A DNA stretch of 64,000 nt from an uncultured Aquimarina sp. (lineage in GTDB: Bacteria; Bacteroidota; Bacteroidia; Flavobacteriales; Flavobacteriaceae). Positions 32,289 to 40,920 of this stretch are shown piece by piece. How positions within the stretch are numbered: the first letter of the stretch is position 1; every line of letters begins with the position of its first letter. The notes under the pieces are model-generated. The model had not been told where the DNA came from. It saw only the letters and a list, made by a program, of their open reading frames with translations, and searched no databases. The translations under genes were made by a program, and so were the position numbers. The stretch covers positions 1-64,000 of the forward strand of contig CANLCT010000010.1 of NCBI GenBank assembly GCA_947489195.1, given 5' to 3'.

Positions 32289-34391
32289 CTATTTTTTTAC
32301 AAATAAACTTGACTTAACACTATTATTTGTATTCTTTAACACTAATAAATAAACATTCGTAGGTAATTCTTCTATACTTATTGAACTATCGGTTTTTGCA
32401 ATTCCTTCTTTTAAAATTGCTCCTTTCAAATCTACGATTGAGTATTCAACAGCTTCATCAATGCCTTGAACTGTAATTTGATCACTTGCTGGATTAGGAT
32501 ATATCACTACTTTTGTGGCTATATCAAATTTATTATCTGTTACAGAAAGTGAAGATTCTTTTTTTAATGTGAATTTATCTAAATTCCACTGCCAAGTATC
32601 GGAGCCACTAGCAACAATAGTTAACCTATGAATTCCCACACTAAGTTCAACAACACTAGTACTCAATAAAACTTCATAATCATCAAAACTTCCATTGTTA
32701 GGAACTTGATCATCGGCTACCACAGTACCATTTAATAATAACTGAACTTCTGCATTATCACCTGGAGCACTAATTAAATAAGAAAGTGAATAAGTACCTG
32801 CTTCTGTTACTTCTATTTCGTACGTTGCACTATCATTTGCATTTACAAAATTAATACCTATGTTACTCGCATTTACACCAAATGGTACTTCGTCATCGTC
32901 AAAATCACCATCAGTTTCATTAAACTTTTCAGCTTCAATAATTAGTTCATCACCAGATTGAACTGTTATTGTTTTTTCTCGATTTTTATTAATCAAATCA
33001 AAACGCCTCAGATACATCCAGCCTCCTGTAGCTCCATTTGCTGCTCTAGAAAAATCTAAATGATGAGATAATCCCCAACTTACTCCAAATTTTGGATCTG
33101 TCGTTGAAATGGTTTCTGGTCTAAAAATACCTAAAGCATCAGGAACTTCATTTCCATTTCTACCTGCTGTTCCCGAAGCCGTACCCATCATTTCAAAATT
33201 AACTCCGTCTGGAGCAAATTGAATCGAACCAATTTCAGGTCCATCTAGCTTTTGTATAATTGCTATTCCATCATTATAATTCCAAACACTTACTTCATGC
33301 CCAGTGTTAGTAATTGGATTGTATTCAGATTTTACATAAGGTCCTTCAATATTATCAGCTATAGCTACTCCCCATCTAATTTCTCTTTCTCCACAAAAAT
33401 TATCCTCTCCCATTCGCTCACCTTTATAGTATAAGTAAAATTTATTTTTATAAAGCATTAAACAAGGATCATGAACTTTATGACTATCAAAATCACCTTT
33501 TACATCCGCATCAAATCTACTTTTAGAACCAGCGGTCCATACTCCATTATGAGACGGTCTCAAAATAGGCGCTGCTAACTTTCTCCATGGACCATTTGGC
33601 GAATCGGCTACAGCCATTGCTACATTATTTTTTACTCTTTCGATATAAGGAGACTTCACTACTTGATAAACTAAATAAAACTTATCGTTATGAGCAAAAA
33701 CTTCAGGAGTAAAAACGGAACGATCATCAAATGAACCTGCAGGTCCTCTTTCTACAGCTGGGCCTTCTTCTTTCCAATCAAAACCATCAGTTGATGTAGC
33801 GTAATATACATCTGAATAATCCCAAGGAAAAACATTGTCATTTAGATTATTAGTCCCAAAATAAGTTGAAGTTTGCGTTAATTTTCGAGAATACCATACA
33901 TAATATTTATTATTGTATTTAATTACCGAACTAGGATCTCTCCTTGTAATTAATGAATTAGCGACCAAGTCACCCGTTAGGGCAGTTTCAGAAAACTTTA
34001 CGTTCCAAGTTTCGTTATCCGGTATTTGTGGGTTATTATAACTTATACAATTATCGGCAGGATCTGTGTACCTATTCCAACGTACAGTAGCCGCACTAAT
34101 TTTTTTAGCCCTTAATGCAATACTAATTGTTGTAGAGGGACTTTGATTATATAGATCCTCAAAAACATATCCTTCTTTATTAAAATAAAGTGTTTTATTA
34201 CCTGCAGTAGTGCTATTAAAAGAAAACTGACCATTTGCTGTAGTAGTTTGCTTAAGGTTATCTTCAAGTAATGTGATTTCCACACCGCTTAATGGATTAC
34301 CTGTTTCATTATCCGTTATTGTTCCACTAAACGTTTGCCCAAATAGTGCAACTCCAATAAACAGATGTACTAAAATTAATAAATTCTTCAT
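32289..34391 (-). CDS. Secreted GH117-like alpha-1,3-(3,6-anhydro)-L-galactosidase with CBM6 and type IX tail
   Basis: A 700-aa multi-domain protein. After the signal peptide (1-18) comes a carboxypeptidase-regulatory-like domain (about 20-95, FSGTITDNETGNPLSGVEI). The GH117-like five-bladed propeller follows (about 100-475) with RRDPSSVIKYNNKYYVWYSR, PWDYSDVYYATS, RSVFTPEVFAH, DSHKVHDPCLMLYKNKFYLY and REIRWGVAIAD. A CBM6-like domain (about 490-615, starting ELIIEAEKF) and a type IX sorting domain (VIYPNPASDQITV near 632) complete it. GH117 enzymes release anhydro-galactose from agar or carrageenan-derived oligosaccharide ends. The family usually lacks a CBM and T9SS tail. Confidence 0.85.
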   Translation of the reverse strand: MKNLLILVHLFIGVALFGQTFSGTITDNETGNPLSGVEITLLEDNLKQTTTANGQFSFNSTTAGNKTLYFNKEGYVFEDLYNQSPSTTISIALRAKKISAATVRWNRYTDPADNCISYNNPQIPDNETWNVKFSETALTGDLVANSLITRRDPSSVIKYNNKYYVWYSRKLTQTSTYFGTNNLNDNVFPWDYSDVYYATSTDGFDWKEEGPAVERGPAGSFDDRSVFTPEVFAHNDKFYLVYQVVKSPYIERVKNNVAMAVADSPNGPWRKLAAPILRPSHNGVWTAGSKSRFDADVKGDFDSHKVHDPCLMLYKNKFYLYYKGERMGEDNFCGEREIRWGVAIADNIEGPYVKSEYNPITNTGHEVSVWNYNDGIAIIQKLDGPEIGSIQFAPDGVNFEMMGTASGTAGRNGNEVPDALGIFRPETISTTDPKFGVSWGLSHHLDFSRAANGATGGWMYLRRFDLINKNREKTITVQSGDELIIEAEKFNETDGDFDDDEVPFGVNASNIGINFVNANDSATYEIEVTEAGTYSLSYLISAPGDNAEVQLLLNGTVVADDQVPNNGSFDDYEVLLSTSVVELSVGIHRLTIVASGSDTWQWNLDKFTLKKESSLSVTDNKFDIATKVVIYPNPASDQITVQGIDEAVEYSIVDLKGAILKEGIAKTDSSISIEELPTNVYLLVLKNTNNSVKSSLFVKK

Positions 34392-34484
34392 AGTAGTTTT
34401 TATGATTTTGTCATCTGTAAATATAATCTGATTAGATATACTTACAACTAATTGGTAAAATTAAAAAGTAAGTAAACAGCTACT

Positions 34485-37289
34485 TTATAGCTTTAATTTT
34501 TCCTTAAGGTATTGCCCGGTATATGATTCTTTTATTTTTGCTACCTCTTCTGGCGAGCCTTTTGCAATTAATCCTCCTCCATTTTGTCCTCCTTCGGGTC
34601 CTAGATCAATTACATAATCGGCACACTTAATTAAATCCAAATTATGTTCAATAACTAACACCGAATGCCCCCGATTTAGTAAAGCGTTAAATGAATGAAT
34701 CAATTTTTTAATATCGTGAAAATGCAAACCTGTAGTAGGCTCGTCAAAAATAAACAACACTTTGTCTTTTGTTATTCCTTTAACTAAAAATGAAGCTAAC
34801 TTTATGCGCTGCGCCTCACCACCAGAAAGTGTTGCCGAACTTTGCCCCAATTGCACATAACCCAACCCAACATCTTGTAAAGGTTTTAACTTACGAACAA
34901 TCTTTTTTTGATTATGATCTTCAAAAAAAGAAATTGCATTATCGATGGTCATACACAAAATATCATCAATAGATTTTTTATGAAATTGTACCTCTAAAAT
35001 TTCTTTTTTAAAGCGTTTCCCCTTGCATTGATCACACTCTAAATGCACATCGGCCATAAATTGCATCTCAATAGTAACTTCTCCTTCGCCTTTACAAGTA
35101 TCACAGCGTCCTCCATCAACATTAAACGAAAAATGTTTTGTTTGATAATTTCTTAACTGGGCTATGCGTTGACTGGCAAACAAGCTACGTATATCATCAT
35201 AAGCTTTTATATAAGTAACTGGGTTAGATCGAGATGATCTTCCTATTGGATTTTGATCAATAAACTCAACCGATTTTATACTTGAAAATTTTCCGGAAAT
35301 GCCTGAAAACTCACCCGCTTTATCTCCATGAATTCCTAATTCTTTTCTTAAAGCAGGGTATAGAATTTTTTTGACTAAGGTACTTTTTCCACTTCCCGAA
35401 ACTCCTGTAATAGCCGTCATTACGCCGAGAGGTATTCTAACATCTATATTTTTTAAATTATTAGCCCTTGCTCCTTTTATATCTATATATTCGATACCTT
35501 TATTCCTTTTATTAGGAATTTCAATAACCTCTTTCCCCGATAAATATCCTGCTGTTAATGTTTTCTTTTTTAATATTTCATTAAAAGTACCTTGAGCTAC
35601 TAATTCTCCTCCAAAAGTTCCTGCTTCGGGGCCAATATCTATAATTTGATCTGCTGCCCTCATAATCTCCTCGTCGTGCTCCACTACAATTACAGTATTT
35701 CCTAAATCTCTTAAGGATAAAAGTACTTTAATCAGTTTTTCATTATCTTTTGAATGCAGACCAATACTCGGTTCATCCAAAATGTACATAGATCCCACCA
35801 AACTACTTCCTAACGAAGTAGCTAAATTTATACGTTGTGATTCGCCTCCCGACAGCGTATTCGACTTTCTATTTAAAGTTAAATACTGCAAACCAACTAA
35901 ATCTAAAAACTGAAGTCGACTATTAATTTCTTTCAATAATCTTTCTGCTATTGTTTTGTCATTAGCAGATAATTTTATTTTTTTAAAAAATGGAATTAAT
36001 GCTGAAATAGGTAATTCTACCAAATCATTTAAACTTGCTCCATCAATTTTAACATAATTAGCTTCGGTTCTTAATCTTTTTCCTTTACAAGAAGCACATT
36101 TAGTTTTTCCTCGGTAACGAGACAACATTACCCTGTTCTGTATTTTATATGCTTTGGATTCCAAAAACTGAAAGAAACTATGAATTCCTTCAAAAAAACC
36201 ATTTCCTTCCCACACTAAATTTTGTTGATCTTCTGTTAATTCGAAGTAAGGTTTGTGTATTGGGAAATCAAATTTATATGCATTATTAACTAATTGATCT
36301 TTGTAATAGCTCATCGTTTCTCCTTTCCAGGGAAGTATAGCTCCTTCATAAATACTTTTAGTAGTATCTGGTATTACTAAATCTTTATCTACACCAATTA
36401 CATCTCCATAACCTTCGCATTTAGGGCAAGCGCCATAAGGGTTATTAAAACTGAATAAATGCACATTAGGCTCTAAAAATTCTTGACCATCTAATGCGAA
36501 TCGATTACTAAAATCATAAATTTTGCCCGAATCCATTTCTTCAACCATACATTCGCCTTTTCCTTCATAAAATGCGGTTCCGATTGCATCGGCCAAACGA
36601 TTATAAAAATCATCATCATTTTTAGTTACAACTCTATCAATTACAACGTAACAAGATTTATTTTCATCTAACTTACTTTCGGTACTTAGGCGTTCTATTT
36701 TACCATCTTGTTTAACACGTACAAAACCTTGTTGTAATAAAACTTGCAACTTTTCATTAAGTGTTCTTCCTTTTTCAACATGAACAGGGGCTAGCAAAAG
36801 TAATTTCGTTTTTAAATCATACGCTTTAATATGATTTACAACGTCTGAAACGTTATGTTTTTTAACCTCATTACCAGAAATAGGCGAATAGGTTTTGCCT
36901 ATACGAGCAAACAATAATTTTAAATAGTCATAAATTTCTGTAGTAGTACCTACTGTTGATCTGGGATTTGTTGAATTTACTTTTTGTTCAATAGCTATAG
37001 CAGGTGCAATTCCTTTAATATAATCAACTTTAGGTTTATTTAAACGACCTAAAAACTGACGCGCATATGATGACAAACTTTCAACATACCTACGTTGCCC
37101 TTCTGCATAAAGAGTATCAAAAGCTAAACTTGATTTTCCTGAACCCGAAAGTCCTGTTATAACAACAAGTTTATTTCGAGGAATAATAACATCTATATTT
37201 TTTAAATTATGAAGTTTGGCTCCTTTAATTATTATATTTTTTTTAGGATCTATAGTTCCTAAATCTTTTTTGTTACTTGTTTTAACCAT
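34485..37289 (-). CDS. uvrA: Excinuclease ABC subunit A
   Basis: Start placed at MVKTSNKKD; ATGs at 37295 and 37316 are alternatives. About 934 aa. UvrA recognises bulky DNA lesions with UvrB. Two ABC ATPase halves are complete: Walker [15 protein letters not shown] and [15 protein letters not shown]; signatures [10 protein letters not shown] and [15 protein letters not shown] motifs [10 protein letters not shown] and [10 protein letters not shown]. Zinc-finger Cys occur in [27 protein letters not shown] and CDQCKGKRF. It is not in an operon with the polysaccharide genes. Confidence 0.96.
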   Translation of the reverse strand: MVKTSNKKDLGTIDPKKNIIIKGAKLHNLKNIDVIIPRNKLVVITGLSGSGKSSLAFDTLYAEGQRRYVESLSSYARQFLGRLNKPKVDYIKGIAPAIAIEQKVNSTNPRSTVGTTTEIYDYLKLLFARIGKTYSPISGNEVKKHNVSDVVNHIKAYDLKTKLLLLAPVHVEKGRTLNEKLQVLLQQGFVRVKQDGKIERLSTESKLDENKSCYVVIDRVVTKNDDDFYNRLADAIGTAFYEGKGECMVEEMDSGKIYDFSNRFALDGQEFLEPNVHLFSFNNPYGACPKCEGYGDVIGVDKDLVIPDTTKSIYEGAILPWKGETMSYYKDQLVNNAYKFDFPIHKPYFELTEDQQNLVWEGNGFFEGIHSFFQFLESKAYKIQNRVMLSRYRGKTKCASCKGKRLRTEANYVKIDGASLNDLVELPISALIPFFKKIKLSANDKTIAERLLKEINSRLQFLDLVGLQYLTLNRKSNTLSGGESQRINLATSLGSSLVGSMYILDEPSIGLHSKDNEKLIKVLLSLRDLGNTVIVVEHDEEIMRAADQIIDIGPEAGTFGGELVAQGTFNEILKKKTLTAGYLSGKEVIEIPNKRNKGIEYIDIKGARANNLKNIDVRIPLGVMTAITGVSGSGKSTLVKKILYPALRKELGIHGDKAGEFSGISGKFSSIKSVEFIDQNPIGRSSRSNPVTYIKAYDDIRSLFASQRIAQLRNYQTKHFSFNVDGGRCDTCKGEGEVTIEMQFMADVHLECDQCKGKRFKKEILEVQFHKKSIDDILCMTIDNAISFFEDHNQKKIVRKLKPLQDVGLGYVQLGQSSATLSGGEAQRIKLASFLVKGITKDKVLFIFDEPTTGLHFHDIKKLIHSFNALLNRGHSVLVIEHNLDLIKCADYVIDLGPEGGQNGGGLIAKGSPEEVAKIKESYTGQYLKEKLKL

Positions 37290-37477
37290 AAGCATCAAAT
37301 ATAAATATAAGTGCATAAAAAGTGAACCTTAACAACTATTGCTTTTTGTTAAAATTTTAAGAAAATTAGCTATTTATAAATTTATTTATATATTTACGTC
37401 ATTCTTAATCAAAACAGTAAGCCTATAGCAAAATATTACTTAATACATTTTATACTCTTTTAATTAAAGTAATATTT

Positions 37478-38062
37478 ATGGTTTTAAAAAAGCAGCAAGA
37501 CTCGGTTTTAGTTTCTGAATACATTAAAGGTAACGAGCATGCATTAGGTATTTTAATAGACAGACATAATCAACGTATATTTAGCTTTATTTTTTCAAAA
37601 GTAATGGATAAGGATATTGCTAATGATGTATTTCAAGACACATTTGTTAAAGTGATCAACACACTTAAAAAAGGACGTTATAATGAAGAAGGTAAATTTT
37701 TACCTTGGGTTATGCGTATTGCTCATAATTTAGTTATAGACCATTTTAGAAAAGGAAATCGGTTACCTAAATTTGATGATAATGGTGAATTTAGTATATT
37801 TTCTATATTAAGTGACAATACACTTAATGCGGAAAAACAACTTATAAAAAATCAGGTAGAAAGCGACGTACGTAACTTAATTCATGAATTACCTGAAGAC
37901 CAAAAAGAAGTTTTAACCTTACGTATTTATAATGAAATGAGTTTTAAAGAGATATCTGATAAAACTGGTGTTAGTATTAATACTGCCTTAGGTAGAATGC
38001 GATATGCTCTGATTAACTTAAGAAAATTAATTGATAAGCATCAGATAGTTTTAGTTAATTAA
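37478..38062 (+). CDS. RNA polymerase sigma factor, sigma-70/ECF type (copy 1)
   Basis: A 194-aa sigma factor. Region 2 (about 22-90) has DIANDVFQDTFVKVINTL and PWVMRIAHNLVIDHFRK, for core binding and -10 recognition. Region 4 (about 130-185) has LPEDQKEVLTLRIYNEMSF and KEISDKTGVSINTALGRMRY. There is no anti-sigma gene beside it. A near-identical copy lies at 38710-39294: by my reading only 16 residues differ (about 92% identity). Sixteen bp past the stop is a perfect hairpin and then a 48-codon gene, an order repeated in copy 2. -7-like TATATTTA is at 37389-37396. Confidence 0.92.
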   Translation: MVLKKQQDSVLVSEYIKGNEHALGILIDRHNQRIFSFIFSKVMDKDIANDVFQDTFVKVINTLKKGRYNEEGKFLPWVMRIAHNLVIDHFRKGNRLPKFDDNGEFSIFSILSDNTLNAEKQLIKNQVESDVRNLIHELPEDQKEVLTLRIYNEMSFKEISDKTGVSINTALGRMRYALINLRKLIDKHQIVLVN

Positions 38063-38078
38063 TGCAATAAAGGCTTTT

Positions 38079-38112
38079 TTTTATCGTTTAAAAGTAAATG
38101 TAAACGATAAAA
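38079..38112 (+). repeat. Conserved hairpin of the sigma cassette (copy 1)
   Basis: TTTTATCGTTTA (38079-38090) and TAAACGATAAAA (38101-38112) are perfect 12-bp arms; the 10-nt loop is AAAGTAAATG. An identical loop and stem core recur at 39399-39434. The hairpin ends 9 bp before the next start codon, where it could control translation. Confidence 0.8.
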
Positions 38113-38121
38113 GATATATTC

Positions 38122-38268
38122 ATGGCTAAAATTTACTCAAAAGCAACTTCTAACAATAATCAAAAATTGAAGCCTAAAGCTGAAACAATTGATTTTTTAT
38201 TAAATTATTCAAAGGCAATAGATATTATTACCACAAATAATTTTGTTATAAAAATCTACAAAAACTAA
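38122..38268 (+). CDS. 48-aa small protein following sigma copy 1
   Basis: ATG 38122 opens MAKIYSKATSNNNQKLKP, then KAETIDFLLNYSKAIDIITT and ends NNFVIKIYKN. The downstream copy at 39443-39589 has the same length and the same core (MAKIYS, KP.AETI.F.LNYS, NF.I), while DNA differs more at third positions, indicating selection on the protein. Function unknown; a short regulator or partner of the sigma factor is possible. Its start lies just past the conserved hairpin. Confidence 0.72.
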   Translation: MAKIYSKATSNNNQKLKPKAETIDFLLNYSKAIDIITTNNFVIKIYKN

Positions 38269-38709
38269 ATAGGTTTTTTAGTCTATTATATTTATTTATT
38301 CTAAATAAGTTTTATATCTATTTTTTTAAAATAGTATATAATAACTTGATTAATATGTCACTATATGTAAATAAAAATAGTAAAAAAACACAAGATACTG
38401 TTTAACAATACATTACAAACTAATAGCCATTTTTAAACTAAATGATAGTGATTTAATAGCTATTTTTTTTAGCTACAATTCAAAAAAGTAAGACTATTCT
38501 TACATTATTTATCTGTTTTAGAATAATATATAACAAAATAAATGTCAAGCCGATATTTTGCTACAGTACAACGCATCCTTTACTTTTTGTTCGTGAAAAA
38601 CCTAAAAAACACTCCTAAATTAATTTATATATTTACCCTGTAGTCAATGAAATAATTAGAACCACAGTAATATTCATCTCATTTCATACTCTTTTAAAAA
38701 TTTATATTT
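38269..38709. other. Intergenic region between sigma cassettes
   Basis: 441 bp, very AT-rich, with no convincing gene. The last 85 bp resemble the region before sigma copy 1: TATATTTA (38628-38635; compare 37389-37396) and ATACTCTTTTAA shortly before the ATG are shared, so the promoter was duplicated together with the gene. A TTTTTGTT stretch precedes the box in both copies at a similar distance (about 40 bp). Confidence 0.5.
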
Positions 38710-39294
38710 ATGGTTTTAAAAAAACAGGATGATTCGGTTTTAGTTTCTGAATATATTAAAGGAAACGAGCAAGCTTTAGGTGTTTTAATAAACAGACACA
38801 ATCAGCGAATTTTTAGCTTTATTTTTTCTAAGGTCCTTGATAAGGATATTGCAAATGATGTTTTTCAAGACACTTTTATTAAAGTAATTAATACTTTAAA
38901 AAAAGGTCGCTATAATGAAGAAGGTAAATTTTTACCATGGGTTATGCGTATAGCTCATAATTTAGTTATAGATCATTTCAGAAAAAGTAATCGTTTGCCA
39001 AAATACGACGATAATGGCGAGTTTAGTATTTTTTCAGTATTGAGTGATAATTCGCTTAATGCAGAAAAACAACTTATAAAAAGCCAAGTTGAAGATGATG
39101 TGCGCAACCTAGTTTATGAACTTCCTGATGACCAAAGAGAAGTACTTACATTACGTATTTATAACGAAATGAGTTTTAAAGAGATATCTGATAAAACCGG
39201 AGTAAGTATCAATACTGCCTTAGGAAGAATGAGATATGCTTTAATAAACTTAAGGAAGTTAATTGATAAACATCAAATAGTTTTAGTCAACTAA
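38710..39294 (+). CDS. RNA polymerase sigma factor, sigma-70/ECF type (copy 2)
   Basis: A 194-aa paralogue of the gene at 37478-38062, same domains (region 2 with DIANDVFQDTFIKVINTL, region 4 with KEISDKTGVSINTALGR). Differences are conservative and scattered (for example H21Q, D28N, M43L, F98Y, S129D), and the region 4 recognition helix and last 45 residues are identical apart from K143R. So both copies should read the same promoters. Its hairpin starts 104 bp after the stop (16 bp in copy 1). Both copies look intact, which suggests dosage or separately timed expression. Confidence 0.92.
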   Translation: MVLKKQDDSVLVSEYIKGNEQALGVLINRHNQRIFSFIFSKVLDKDIANDVFQDTFIKVINTLKKGRYNEEGKFLPWVMRIAHNLVIDHFRKSNRLPKYDDNGEFSIFSVLSDNSLNAEKQLIKSQVEDDVRNLVYELPDDQREVLTLRIYNEMSFKEISDKTGVSINTALGRMRYALINLRKLIDKHQIVLVN

Positions 39295-39398
39295 ATTAAA
39301 TATCATATATAAAAACTTTATCCACCTTAATGTCAATTCTATCAAAATTGCATTGGCGTGGATGAAATTTTTATAAATCGGAATACAATAAATGAATA

Positions 39399-39434
39399 TT
39401 TTTATCGTTTAAAAGTAAATGTAAACGATAAAAA
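39399..39434 (+). repeat. Conserved hairpin of the sigma cassette (copy 2)
   Basis: TTTTTATCGTTTA (39399-39411) and TAAACGATAAAAA (39422-39434) are perfect 13-bp arms; the loop AAAGTAAATG is identical to copy 1. It ends 8 bp before the ATG of the second small gene. Confidence 0.8.
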
Positions 39435-39442
39435 TATATTAA

Positions 39443-39589
39443 ATGGCTAAAATCTACTCTGAAAACATATCAAAAGACAACAATAAAGTGAAGCCTGAAG
39501 CTGAAACTATAAACTTTATATTAAACTATTCCAGATCTTTAAGTATTTTAAAAACAGATAATTTTATTATCGAAGTGAATAAAAACTAG
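39443..39589 (+). CDS. 48-aa small protein following sigma copy 2
   Basis: MAKIYSENISKDNNKVKP, then EAETINFILNYSRSLSILKT and DNFIIEVNKN. It is a paralogue of 38122-38268, same length, about half the residues identical. Located 148 bp after sigma copy 2 and 38 bp before the stop of the oppositely oriented nth gene. Function unknown. Confidence 0.72.
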   Translation: MAKIYSENISKDNNKVKPEAETINFILNYSRSLSILKTDNFIIEVNKN

Positions 39590-39627
39590 CACAAAAGTTC
39601 AATAAAGAAAATACTTACGTTTTATCT

Positions 39628-40284
39628 TTAATTAATCTTTTTGTAATAATCATTTATTACACTTTTACGTCCTATTTGACTGGTAATAATGTCTTTTTCT
39701 AAATTCCAAGCTCTTGCTGGGGAATATTCTCGTCCATACCATATTATTTGCAAATGTAGGTCATTCCATAATTGTTTTGGAAATAAACGTTTGGCATCTT
39801 TTTCTGTTTGTACTACATTTTTCCCATTAGTTAACCCCCATCGATACATTAATCTATGAATATGTGTATCAACAGGAAAAGCAGGAATACCAAAAGCTTG
39901 TGAAATAACTACACTTGCTGTTTTATGCCCTACAGCAGGAAGTCGTTCTAGTGCTTCTAAATCCTTAGGTACTTTTCCATCATGCTCATCTATTAGTATT
40001 TTTGACAACCCATAAATTCCTTTTGATTTCATAGGTGACAAACCTACAGGTCTTATAATTTCTTTAATTTCTTCAACTGATAATTTAATCATATCATAGG
40101 GATTATTTGCTTTAGCAAATAATAATGGAGTTATTTTATTTACACGTACATCGGTACTCTGCGCACTTAATAAAACAGCAATTAATAAAGTATAAGGATC
40201 CTCATGATCTAGAGGTATTGGTATTTCTGGATATAGCTCTTGTAATGTTTTTATAACAAAGGCTACTTTCTCTTTCTTGGTCAT
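39628..40284 (-). CDS. nth: Endonuclease III-like DNA glycosylase without the Fe-S cluster
   Basis: A 218-aa base-excision enzyme for oxidised pyrimidines. The helix-hairpin-helix LERLPAVGHKTASVV carries the catalytic Lys, and the catalytic Asp is in PVDTHIHRL. LLSAQSTDVRVNKITP is also typical of Nth. Where E. coli Nth has four cluster Cys (C-x6-C-x2-C-x5-C), this protein reads REYSPARAWNLEKDII; there is no Cys in the entire sequence. It diverges from the bcp gene across 32 bp. Confidence 0.92.
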   Translation of the reverse strand: MTKKEKVAFVIKTLQELYPEIPIPLDHEDPYTLLIAVLLSAQSTDVRVNKITPLLFAKANNPYDMIKLSVEEIKEIIRPVGLSPMKSKGIYGLSKILIDEHDGKVPKDLEALERLPAVGHKTASVVISQAFGIPAFPVDTHIHRLMYRWGLTNGKNVVQTEKDAKRLFPKQLWNDLHLQIIWYGREYSPARAWNLEKDIITSQIGRKSVINDYYKKIN

Positions 40285-40316
40285 TTTTTTGTAATTTTAT
40301 AGTAAAAATAAGAATT

Positions 40317-40772
40317 ATGACAACACTAAAGGCTGGAGATCCAGCACCAAATTTTTCTGGAATTGATCAAAGCGGTAATAATTATAGTCTTTCTGATTTC
40401 AAAGGCAAAAAATTAATTCTTTTCTTTTACCCTAAAGCTAGCACACCTGGCTGTACTAACGAAGCTTGTAATTTAAGAGACAATTATAAAGAGTTACAAA
40501 ATAAAGGATATGAAATTTTAGGTGTAAGTGCCGATAATGCAAAAAGACAATCAAATTTTAAAAACAAATATGAATTTCCTTTTCCTTTACTCGCTGATGA
40601 AGCAAAAGAAGTTATAAATGCTTTTGGCATTTGGGGACCTAAAAAATTTATGGGTAAAGAATATGATGGCATACACCGAACTACATTTGTTATAGATGAA
40701 GATGGAATATTAGAACAGGTAATCACTAAAGTTAAGACTAAAGATCATGCTGCTCAGATATTAAATGACTAG
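40317..40772 (+). CDS. bcp: Thioredoxin-dependent peroxiredoxin (Bcp family)
   Basis: A 151-aa peroxidase. ASTPGCTNEACNLRDN holds the peroxidatic Cys (about 46) and the resolving Cys five residues on, the Bcp/PrxQ arrangement. FYPKAS and the C-terminal RTTFVIDEDG are conserved. It reduces hydroperoxides using thioredoxin, which the Grx-TrxR fusion or thioredoxins elsewhere could supply. It is divergent from nth and ends before a strong hairpin. Confidence 0.93.
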   Translation: MTTLKAGDPAPNFSGIDQSGNNYSLSDFKGKKLILFFYPKASTPGCTNEACNLRDNYKELQNKGYEILGVSADNAKRQSNFKNKYEFPFPLLADEAKEVINAFGIWGPKKFMGKEYDGIHRTTFVIDEDGILEQVITKVKTKDHAAQILND

Positions 40773-40817
40773 TGAGAATAAATTATGGATAAGATACTCC
40801 ATTGATTTACTTGCGTA

Positions 40818-40868
40818 AAAAATACGCTTTTCAAAATCTTATTAAAAGAAACTTGAAAGCGTATTTTT
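40818..40868. terminator. Bidirectional terminator between bcp and the GH16-like gene
   Basis: AAAAATACGCTTT (40818-40830) and AAAGCGTATTTTT (40856-40868) are 13-bp perfect arms around a 25-nt loop, with A/T runs on both sides. It lies 46 bp past bcp and 53 bp past the stop of the convergent GH16 gene. Confidence 0.75.
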
Positions 40869-40920
40869 ATATCTAACTTTAAATATTAATACTTTATAAA
40901 AAAGGTAGTGATCAAAAATT

